Below are positions 1 through 7,700 of a stretch of 20,074 bases of DNA, piece after piece. The notes under the pieces are model-generated. The model was not told where the DNA came from. It worked only from the letters and a program-made list of their open reading frames with translations, and searched no databases. The stretch comes from a virus, in the IMG/VR virus record IMGVR_UViG_3300010354_000906, positions 1-20,074 of that record; one strand, given 5' to 3'. Positions within the stretch are counted from its first letter, which is position 1. Each line of letters opens with the position of its first letter. A program made the position numbers and the translations under genes.

Positions 1-223
1 CGAGCATTGTTGCGAACTCGCTGAGGCCCGAAGAGAGGTTCTTGATAACGTCGTAAATCGCCATGAACATCGCTTTCGGGATTTCGATGGTCTCGCCACC
101 TTCCGCGCCCATTCCGGCCCCTTCTGGGGGCATCCCTGCTGCTGCTGGAGGCATTTCTGCGCCCATTCCTGAATCTATCCCTGCTGCCGGAGCAGCACCC
201 ATTGACATTTCGTTTTGTTTCAT
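1..223 (-). CDS. Hypothetical phage protein, N-terminal part only
   Basis: An open frame starts with ATG at 223, 10 bases below the fibre 2 stop, and reads without a stop to the window edge, so the gene is partial at its 3' end. The first 45 or so residues are low complexity, rich in Met, Gly, Ala and Pro, with no charged core. After that the sequence becomes ordinary and amphipathic (about residues 46-74, containing IEIPKAMFMAIYDVI), as in a helical domain. The leader is A/T-rich with no Shine-Dalgarno sequence, like many other genes here. The place after a fibre gene and in the same operon suggests a minor virion or accessory protein, but I do not recognise the family and assign no function. 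Confidence 0.7.
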   Translation of the reverse strand, partial: MKQNEMSMGAAPAAGIDSGMGAEMPPAAAGMPPEGAGMGAEGGETIEIPKAMFMAIYDVIKNLSSGLSEFATML

Positions 224-232
224 ATTTTTACG

Positions 233-3200
233 TTAAACTCCAAACGGATATCCATTAAGTATTGGGGAGAATCTCACAAATGTAATCTCGGCTGAATCTG
301 CAAGCGCACCGCTGCTTGCGTTTTGCACAATCAGCGAGCAACCTGTCGTTGTTTTACTCCGGATTTGCGTTGCCATGTTTGTGCTCGTCGCTGCGCTCGC
401 GCCCATTGCTTGAGAGTACGCTACATAATTAGCGTCGTATGGTTGAGCATAATCTGAAAAATCAATATTATACACGCCAGTACCAGTCCTTGTTATGTTT
501 TTGATACTTGCAGAATCTTTAATTGCAAGAGTTTGCGTGACAGCGGCAGTCGCGGATGCTGTAGTGCTATTGAATTCGTCAACAAACTCGAATTGACTTG
601 CCGATACAATAGCGGTTACACTTCTCCAGCCGTCCGTTGGTTTATTTGCAGTGCTTCCTGAGAAAATTAAATATACATATTGGTATACGGCAAGATTGTG
701 ATTTGCCATAGTCACAGTTACAGTGCTTGTGCCGTTCACTATTGCGCGGCTCCATGCTGTTCCTGCTATTTGCGCCCCACTAAAAACAACAGAAGCAGCA
801 AGTATCCCGCCAATGCTGTTAAACTTATTGTCAACATACGTTTTTGTTGTTGCGTGCGAGGGAAGCGTTGGCGTTGGAACGGATATCGGGACTGCTGCCG
901 TTATCAGCGTCGAGTCAATTGTTAGTTTTGTTACCTGCGTTGCGCTTTCGATGAATCGCAGCACCCCAGATATGTTTCCGCTTCCGCTTTGGTCAATAAT
1001 CCAAGCCGAAGTGTTATCGGAAGCCCTGCAAAACTCTAACTGACCACCTTCTGACGTAGAGTTCATTCGGCCTAAAAACAACTTCCCGTTGCTGTCAAGT
1101 CGAACGTCACCGTGAACAGTTAATTTTGAAATCGCACTCCCCGTGCCAACTACCAAGTTTCCTCCGCCGGAAGCAGCAAAAACATTTTGGGGCGAAACAT
1201 CGTTGAGATAAAGCGGGCCAGTAGTGCCACAATTCAATCTTGACGCAGTCCCGTCAGTCGATATACGCAAATCGTAATCGTCGGTATTTGGCTTTTTGAA
1301 ATCGATGTAAACATTTCCGTCGCCACCAAGCTCAATGCTTGAATCGCCACCCGTGTTGTTTATCACGGCCCCTTTGGCTAACAGATACGCGCCAGATACG
1401 TTTGCGGTGGTCGTTATGTTGCCAGAAGAGCTTATGCTCGATGCGGTTAGAGTGTTCGTTACCGTGAATGGCGTTGCTGTCGAAACAAGCGTTTCAGTCA
1501 AACTAAGCCTCACTGTGCCACCAGCATCCAGAATTCTCAACGCCCCATTACCCGTCGTGCCAGCTTGGTCGATGCGCCAAGCGACTGCGTTATCCGAAGC
1601 TCGCGCAAATGCAATCTCGCCTCCCTCGGATGTTGTATCGATGCGGCTAAGTCTCACGACTCCATTTACATCCAATGCATCAAGCGGAGAGGATGTTTTG
1701 ATGCCGACATTCCCAGAAGCGTCAACAACGAACGGACTTGTATCGCTCAACTGGTCGCCAACAAACAGCGAGTTGCCAGAACCTTGATTTACGATGGAAA
1801 CGCAGTCCGAAGTTGATGCTGACGTGTTGGCAACAACGAACGATGAACCCGTCCCGTTGTTCGTTGCTCCAAGTGTTGGAGAGGTGCCGCTCGAAACCAA
1901 AACGCCACCACCGCTTGTTAGCGCGGCAGTGTTTTGAATCGAGCCGTCTGGGAACTCAAGACCTCCACCGGATATCCGCAGAGCCGCTGTCGTCGCTGCT
2001 GCACCGATGCCGACCTTCCCTGTTTTGGTGATTTCAAAGCGCGTCGTTAACCCAGACTCGCGAACAAGCATCGCAGAACCAGACATTCCGGTCTGGGGAA
2101 TCACGTTTATGTAAAGCCCGTGCGCTGTGTTTTCAGGAACCGTGTAAATCGCTGTCGAGGAAGACGTTGGAAGCACGTTCAGGTTGGCAAAAGTGCCAGC
2201 CCCAACAACCTGCAACTTGTCGCTTGGCGCGGAAGTTCCAATCCCGACGTTTCCGCTTGCATCAACAACAAATGGGCTTGTATCTCCATTTGAGTCATTT
2301 ACAACAAATGACCTCCCAGAGCCGTTATTTGTTATGGAAAAGCAATCTGCTGTTGCGGTGCTTGCATTCCTGACATTGACAAGGATGGTCGAGTTGTACG
2401 CAGATTGCGTTTGTGTATCTACGTTTATGTTGCCGTAGAAACTTGAGTTTGATTCTGATATAAACGTATTTTTTACGCTAAACTGCGACTGAGTTAATGT
2501 GACTCTGGCGAGCGTGGTTTGATGGTCAAAGATTCTGAGCGTGCCAGAATTTGTGCCTGTGTCTGTTCCGAAGCAATCGATTACCCACGCCTTCGCGTTG
2601 TCTGAAGCGCGACAGAAGTCTATCTGGCCCCCTTCGTCTACGGAATTTTGCCTCCCAAGCTGAACATTTCCCTCGACTTGCAGCTTTGCAAGTGGAAGAC
2701 CGTCAATGCCTATCCCGACATTTCCTCCCGAATCCACAACGAATGCGGTTGTGTCTGGAATTGTTTGGTCATTGATTATCAGCGACTTGCCAGTGCCAAG
2801 ATTTGTTATCGTCAGAACATCCTGAGTTGCAGTTGCCGTTGAATTCAACGTCAATACGCCCCCCGTACCATTGTTTGTTATCGTTAAGACTTGAGTCCCC
2901 TGATTTGCGGATAATGCTCCTCCGGATGTCGAAAGCCGTCCAGTATCGCTGGGATGCTTGTGGTCTTCTCTTGCGTAAAGAAGCGATGTTCCGACAGTTG
3001 CGGTTCCGTCAATGAGCGGCAATGCTATTGCTGGGTTTGCGGCAGCAGTTTGAATCGTCCCCCCAGAGAACGTGATTCCGGATGCGCCAACCGTTAATCC
3101 AGCGGCAGTGATTGCGCCAGTACTGGTGCGCTGAACAATTGTTCCAGCCGTTGCGGACTCCGAAAAATCAATCCAATTCAAGTTCTGCGAGCCGACAGAT

Positions 3201-3496
3201 ACGGAACGCAACAACTGAGAATTACCCGTTGCTTGCGGAACAGCAACAACGCGAGTGTCTTGGAACGCTCGCAAAAAGTAACACATCAACCCCTCGCCAG
3301 CCAAACGAGGAATTCCAAAGACCACTGCCTGTTGATTTACGTCGCACGTTGACCAAACAACGCGCCCATCGACAACGGTTTTCGTGACTGTTCCGTAAAG
3401 CGCGGAGGTCAGGTTGCCGAGGATGCTCGCAACACTCTCCTGAGACACAATGGGATACGGAATATCCTGTCTGCAAACATCTGATTCACAACTCAT
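233..3496 (-). CDS. Tail fibre / receptor-binding structural protein (fibre 2)
   Basis: A 1087-residue protein rich in Gly, Ser, Thr, Asn and Val with the repeat character of phage fibres. Residues 1-110 form a unique, probably virion-anchoring, N-terminus. A short motif REDHKHPSD near residue 175 resembles linkers seen in other phage fibres. The middle holds at least three copies of a module reading roughly ITNxGSGxSFVV then DTSPFVVDASGNVGI, and three copies of an EGGxIxFxRASDN block followed by AWxID and LRIxD. The C-terminal 150 residues are unlike the repeats and may form the tip. The start overlaps the endolysin stop as ATGA and has a good Shine-Dalgarno sequence (AGGAG, 5 bases upstream at 3502-3506), rare in this window. 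The role in host recognition is inferred from composition and context; no receptor-binding fold can be proven by eye. Confidence 0.85.
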   Translation of the reverse strand: MSCESDVCRQDIPYPIVSQESVASILGNLTSALYGTVTKTVVDGRVVWSTCDVNQQAVVFGIPRLAGEGLMCYFLRAFQDTRVVAVPQATGNSQLLRSVSVGSQNLNWIDFSESATAGTIVQRTSTGAITAAGLTVGASGITFSGGTIQTAAANPAIALPLIDGTATVGTSLLYAREDHKHPSDTGRLSTSGGALSANQGTQVLTITNNGTGGVLTLNSTATATQDVLTITNLGTGKSLIINDQTIPDTTAFVVDSGGNVGIGIDGLPLAKLQVEGNVQLGRQNSVDEGGQIDFCRASDNAKAWVIDCFGTDTGTNSGTLRIFDHQTTLARVTLTQSQFSVKNTFISESNSSFYGNINVDTQTQSAYNSTILVNVRNASTATADCFSITNNGSGRSFVVNDSNGDTSPFVVDASGNVGIGTSAPSDKLQVVGAGTFANLNVLPTSSSTAIYTVPENTAHGLYINVIPQTGMSGSAMLVRESGLTTRFEITKTGKVGIGAAATTAALRISGGGLEFPDGSIQNTAALTSGGGVLVSSGTSPTLGATNNGTGSSFVVANTSASTSDCVSIVNQGSGNSLFVGDQLSDTSPFVVDASGNVGIKTSSPLDALDVNGVVRLSRIDTTSEGGEIAFARASDNAVAWRIDQAGTTGNGALRILDAGGTVRLSLTETLVSTATPFTVTNTLTASSISSSGNITTTANVSGAYLLAKGAVINNTGGDSSIELGGDGNVYIDFKKPNTDDYDLRISTDGTASRLNCGTTGPLYLNDVSPQNVFAASGGGNLVVGTGSAISKLTVHGDVRLDSNGKLFLGRMNSTSEGGQLEFCRASDNTSAWIIDQSGSGNISGVLRFIESATQVTKLTIDSTLITAAVPISVPTPTLPSHATTKTYVDNKFNSIGGILAASVVFSGAQIAGTAWSRAIVNGTSTVTVTMANHNLAVYQYVYLIFSGSTANKPTDGWRSVTAIVSASQFEFVDEFNSTTASATAAVTQTLAIKDSASIKNITRTGTGVYNIDFSDYAQPYDANYVAYSQAMGASAATSTNMATQIRSKTTTGCSLIVQNASSGALADSAEITFVRFSPILNGYPFGV

Positions 3497-3957
3497 AACA
3501 ACTCCTGATTTTTGTTGTGACGCTCAAGCAGCGTCGCGATTGGCAAACCTTTTGAAAACTCGAAATGTGGGGCGTCGTACAACCCCTTGAAAGTCCCTCC
3601 CCACGTCAAGCCGTGTTTCTCTGCAATCGCTCCGGCTCGATGGTGCATGAGGTCGGCAGTTTTTGGCTCGCTGTCATCGAGGTATGACTTGCCTCGAAAA
3701 ACGCCACAGTCGATGGCTAGGCCATAATTGTGGTAGCTCTGACCCGCCTTGGCGTTGGTGACCCTCGGAAGGCTTTTGTTGGTGCGTCCTTGGGCGTATA
3801 GAGCGTCCTGCTCGGCAAATGTTCGCAAACTGGAAATGGCTCGATACTCGACGCCGAGTTCTGCCGCAATGGATTGAGCCTCAATCAAAAAGTCGCGAAA
3901 GCGTTGTTGCACTTTTGGGTGCAGCTTCGCGAGATTCTTCTCAGAGCGTTCATCCAT
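3493..3957 (-). CDS. Endolysin, M15-family L-Ala-D-Glu / D-Ala-D-Ala type peptidase
   Basis: A 154-residue protein with the motifs of the VanY/M15C zinc peptidases used by phages such as T5 to cut peptidoglycan cross-links at lysis. SSLRTFAEQDALYAQGR (residues 42-58) is the substrate-side motif. SYHNYGLAID (74-83) supplies zinc ligands H76 and D83. DAPHFEF (128-134) supplies the likely catalytic acid D128 and the third ligand H131. D128 and H131 are three residues apart, as in the T5 enzyme. Length is normal for a single-domain endolysin; no cell-wall-binding domain and no signal peptide are visible, so a holin is expected to release it. The start overlaps the stop of the upstream membrane protein as TAATG, which suggests coupled translation. 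The family call is firm; the exact bond cut is inferred. Confidence 0.93.
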   Translation of the reverse strand: MDERSEKNLAKLHPKVQQRFRDFLIEAQSIAAELGVEYRAISSLRTFAEQDALYAQGRTNKSLPRVTNAKAGQSYHNYGLAIDCGVFRGKSYLDDSEPKTADLMHHRAGAIAEKHGLTWGGTFKGLYDAPHFEFSKGLPIATLLERHNKNQELL

Positions 3958-4160
3958 TACCGTTCAGCGAGTTCCGCAACACGTTGCCAAAGTCTCTCCC
4001 TGTCTTTCTCGCAAGCCTCAGCCCGCGCTTCGACAGCGTCAATGCGCTTATCTGCTTTCCCCTCAGATTCTTTTAGCCGAGCGGCGAGCCACCATATGCC
4101 TCCACCAAGAACGGCTGCAATCGGGCCTTGAGCAATCAGACTTTCAAGGATTTTTTCCAT
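3957..4160 (-). CDS. Small membrane protein with coiled coil, lysis-associated (holin or spanin-like)
   Basis: A 67-residue protein with one hydrophobic segment at about residues 7-28 (including PIAAVLGGGIWWLAARL), then a charged helical tail full of Lys, Glu, Arg and Asp with heptad spacing. The layout of one N-terminal membrane helix and a coiled-coil tail is typical of small phage lysis proteins found beside endolysins: inner-membrane spanin-like proteins or accessory holins. It begins inside the 3' end of the holin-like gene (17-base overlap) and ends with TAATG coupling to the endolysin. A strong Shine-Dalgarno sequence (AGGAGG at 4164-4169, only 3 bases from the ATG) supports this start. 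Without a lipoprotein partner in view I cannot choose between spanin and holin. Confidence 0.8.
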   Translation of the reverse strand: MEKILESLIAQGPIAAVLGGGIWWLAARLKESEGKADKRIDAVEARAEACEKDRERLWQRVAELAER

Positions 4161-4323
4161 TGCCCTCCTTGCGAAGAATCTGGATGGCTGCGTAAACGCT
4201 TGCCCCAGCGGTAACTATGCTTTCGGCAGCTTCCGGCCTTGCTTTCGCAGAAAAAACCGTAATCAGTGCAACCAGCCCTCTCCATGTCGAAGGCTCTAAC
4301 AGTCTGTCAATGAGGTATTTCAT
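4144..4323 (-). CDS. Holin-like small membrane protein
   Basis: This 59-residue frame begins with MKYLIDRLLEPSTWRGLVAL and ends in a basic tail (RKEGNGKNP). It has two moderately hydrophobic stretches, about residues 16-26 and 38-50, separated by a short polar turn with Ala, Arg, Pro and Glu. The 'LLEPSTWRGL' opening followed by two membrane segments and a charged tail resembles small two-helix phage holins. The position, directly upstream of the one-helix membrane protein and the endolysin, supports a role in opening the inner membrane at lysis. The ATG lies one base past the preceding gene's TAA, and its 3' end overlaps the next gene by 17 bases. The hydrophobicity of segment one is modest, so the holin name is likely but not proven. 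Confidence 0.75.
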   Translation of the reverse strand: MKYLIDRLLEPSTWRGLVALITVFSAKARPEAAESIVTAGASVYAAIQILRKEGNGKNP

Positions 4324-4324
4324 A

Positions 4325-4585
4325 TTAGCTACAGTTCCAACGTCTTAAACTTGCTCTTGCCCGCTCGGCTGGCCCCTTTGAATTACGAACCACACCTTTC
4401 ATTCTGGCGCAGAACGACTTCTTACGCCCCTTGTCTGCCTTGGTTTTTGGATTTGGTGCCGGAGCCTTGAGGTTGCTCCCCGTTGCACGGTTGTAAGCAC
4501 GACGCCCCTTCTCTGTCAACCCAGCACCTCGCGATACCGGAAGCTTTTCTCCATCGCCGACTGAAAGTGAAACGCCTTTAGACAT
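4325..4585 (-). CDS. Small basic protein, DUF6321-like
   Basis: An 86-residue, strongly basic protein. The start chosen is the ATG at 4585 (MSKGVSLSVGDG), which overlaps the stop of the preceding small gene by 8 bases; the frame stays open to 4624, but the extra 13 residues duplicate that gene's coding sequence. The core reads GLTEKGRRAYNRATGSNLKA, then a Lys/Pro linker, then KKSFCARMKG and a run of Arg/Lys/Ser. The Gly-Leu-Thr-x-Lys-Gly...Asn-Arg-Ala-Thr-Gly core with a KKSFCARM element is a pattern I associate with DUF6321 proteins of phages; the function of that family is unknown. High charge would suit nucleic-acid contact, but that is only an inference. Confidence 0.8.
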   Translation of the reverse strand: MSKGVSLSVGDGEKLPVSRGAGLTEKGRRAYNRATGSNLKAPAPNPKTKADKGRKKSFCARMKGVVRNSKGPAERARASLRRWNCS

Positions 4586-4757
4586 TTTCAGTGAATGTTC
4601 CGTCCCCATTGTATAGCCACCCAATTCTCACATAATCAGGAGCTTTTACCAAAAAATTTGACTCAGCAACGGCATACTCAGAAACACCGTCGTAAAGAAT
4701 TACCTCAAGAACAATTCCGGTTGCTTTTTCAACAATTGCCCAACCTTCGATTTTCAT
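4578..4757 (-). CDS. Small hypothetical protein downstream of fibre 1
   Basis: A 59-residue frame starts with MKIEGWAIVEKATGIVLEV and ends RIGWLYNGDGTFTENV. It begins one base after the TAA of fibre 1, and its stop overlaps the next gene's start (ATGTCTAA), so it fits perfectly between two accepted genes. The sequence is predicted mostly beta, acidic, and ends in a 'GWLYNGDGTF' motif. Short motifs of the type 'vGw-x-Y-x-G-x-x-F' are common in small phage proteins coded next to tail fibres, so an accessory role with the fibre is plausible. There is no Shine-Dalgarno sequence, only an A/T-rich leader, as for its neighbours. No specific function can be assigned. Confidence 0.75.
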   Translation of the reverse strand: MKIEGWAIVEKATGIVLEVILYDGVSEYAVAESNFLVKAPDYVRIGWLYNGDGTFTENV

Positions 4758-4758
4758 T

Positions 4759-7700
4759 TTACTTGTATGTTACAATTTTCACTCCGCCAGCGGCTCCGAT
4801 ACCACCGAATCCGGCAACGGTTGCATACATGAGCGTCACGTTCGACTGCGTTAAAAGAAGCGGCGTGTCAAGTGTGATTTGAGTCAAGCTGTCGATTGAT
4901 TTAATTCTGACATAAGAGTGACCGCTTGAGTTTGGAACTGTTGACGTTCCGCCATAGCGGTTAAAATAACCCTGCAAATTTGAGCCAGTTGCAACGACTT
5001 CACTGCTGGTTACGGTTATGTTTGCGTTTGCCGTCACCCCAGAAACGATTGGAGAATAAGGTCTTAGGCAAGGCCCAAAAATTCTTTGATTTACAAAGGC
5101 TGCAAGCCCCGTCGTGTTTGCCACAGTTATCGTTCCGTTTCCGCTGGTGCAGGAATAGGTAAATGGCCAAACAATTTCAATCAGCATCCCGACCTGCAAG
5201 GCTGCACTATTTGGGACGGTCACAACTGCGGAGCTTGCAGTGCAGCTCACACCGTCCAAAAAGCCAACCGCATTGGCAACATATAGCGTTTGACTCGTTC
5301 CCGCAGAGGTTGCTGGGTGCGAAAGCGTTACCGCAGTTGGAGAGACTGACGCAACGTGCGAGAAGCTTCCGTTAGATGCGCTTGCGGGTGTCAATGCGGT
5401 TGCCATGAGCCCTTGCCCCCAAGTCAATCCAAGAGTTGAGCCTATCTGGCTCGATACACTGCTGCCGTTCGATATGTGGAAATTTGATATCTCGCCACGT
5501 CCATTCGCTACTGCATAAGAGCCGCTCAACGAACTTGTTGCAGCAGCAGAAAGCACAAATGTGGTTTCATCCGTGAGCGAGGCAATGGTCGTGTTTGCTG
5601 GAATGCCATCTCCAGTTATCGCCATAAATGGAATTATCCCGCGAGTTGAATTGCAAGTAACTGTGGTGGTTCCACTTGTGAGATTTATATTTTGAACAAG
5701 AATAGGAGTGCTGCCAGTTGTTGACCCCCCTCCGCCTCCGCCTCCGCCAACGCCAGCGGCAACCGTAAGCGTTACCCCAGAAGCTGTTGCAGTCGCTGCC
5801 GCATTCAAGCTGAATGATGTTGCGCTATTTATTGTCGTTACAAAATTGCCAATGCGTATCGCCGGATTTCCGGTAATCGCCATGCCAGCTGACAGTCCAG
5901 CAGTCGAAGCGCAGGTAACATTTTGGCTTCCAGATGTTAACGACACGCTTGTAAGCGTGAACGGCTCAAACCATCCGCCGCCATCTCCGCCATTGTAAAT
6001 TGCCATTTGCGGGGACGTTTGGTCTCCACGCGCCGCTGGGCCGCTGGGCCCGCCAGAAGTGCAGTTTGGGCCGATATCGCCCGCCCAACGCATTGGTCTC
6101 TGTTTTTCTGCTGATGAGTTTTTTGTTATTGTCCCACTAACGCCTGTGACCGCGATATTTACAAAACAAAAATAACTGTTAAGTGCTGCCGTGGAATTAC
6201 TTGCATTCCCAGTTGAGCCTCCAGTAGACCCATCGCTGAATGCGGCCCCTGCGCTTGACACTGCCGAAACATTCGACGTTGGCGCAACAATGCCAAGGGA
6301 TGTCAATGGCGTTGCTGCGGTCGCAACAGATGTCCACCCTGAGTTGCCATTAATGCTAACTGGTGCGGTGAGCGAAATGATGTCGTTTGTCCCCTCTGCA
6401 ATTTTTGTCTGCGCCCCAGACGTGCCTCCTCCATATGAGCTTTGGAAGAAAAATGCTGGGATTGTTCCATTGTACGCTGGTTTTGCGATGGTTATGTTCA
6501 GCGAAGCTGGAATGTTGTCTGCGCTTGCGTCAATTTTTTGGAATATTCCGCTGGCCCCGCCTGTACCCCCATAAACGACTGGGCCGCTTGCACCAAGCAT
6601 TCCCTTTGAACCGCACGCTCCGGTTCCGCCAGCAGAAACAAAGAAGATTTCAATTCTTTTTGCTCCTGTCGGCTTTGTCCAAGTGCCTGAAGATAAGAAT
6701 GTTGAGACCTCTACTCCGCCTCCTCCACTTGCAGATGTCGTTGGTTCCCATTGACTTGTAGTTGAATTCCAAGTCAGCGTCTGTCCAGAAGTCGGAGCCG
6801 TAGAGGCAACGGCTCTGCCTTGTATCCTTGCGACCGTAGCTGCTTGCGAGCCTGAGCCTGAAGCAGTTACGTCGCCCGTGAGGGCAGTGATTCCAGTGTC
6901 CGTATCGGCTGCTGGTGCCCAGTTTGTGCCATCGTATTTAAGCACCTGACCTGTCGTTGGTGCTGTCGTTGAGACGTTTACACCACGAATGCGAGCAACT
7001 GTCGCGGCTTGCGACCCAGACCCAGATGCGGTCACGTCCCCAGTCAATGCGGTGATTCCGCTTGCCGCTGACGAGGATGGCTCCCACTGGCTCGACGTTG
7101 CATTCCACGTCAAGACTTGACCTGATGTCGGCGCAGTGTTTGCAACGGCTCGCCCTTGAAGTTTCGCGACAGTCGGTGACGGCAGCGTGCCGGATAGGTC
7201 TCCGCCAGCGACAAGCGTCGTGAGCGTGTTGTTGTCGCTGAATTTAATCCCGCCAGCATCAACAACTAATGCGGCTGATGCATCGGGAGCAACCCCAATC
7301 CCAACTCGACCCGAAGCCGAAATGGCGAATGGTGTCGCATCGGGAGTTGTCGAATCTTCGACAACCAAACAATTGCCTGTCCCTAAGTTTGTTATGCGAA
7401 CTGCCGCTGCTGTTGATGCAGTGTTGTTGAGGTCAACCGTCAGGCCGATTCCAGTCCCAGTTGCATTTTGCGTTGCTGAAATCGCTGCCCCTGAGCCAGT
7501 TGTCTGCGTAACTCCAAGAACTGCTCCTGATGTTGAAGCTGAAATTCCTTGTGCAGCAGAAAACGAATTTATTGCGTTTGTTGCTGCAACAGAACGCGTT
7601 GCGGTTGTCCCGCGATACGAAAGAATATCTCCTGCAATATAAATATCCCCTGACGTTGGAGATGTCGGTGCAGTACCCGCGCCAATATTCAATCCGGCAT

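Noticed and set aside
5729-5746. Phase-variable tract
   Set aside because: The repeat unit is six bases and in frame, so slippage changes only glycine number and cannot switch the gene off.
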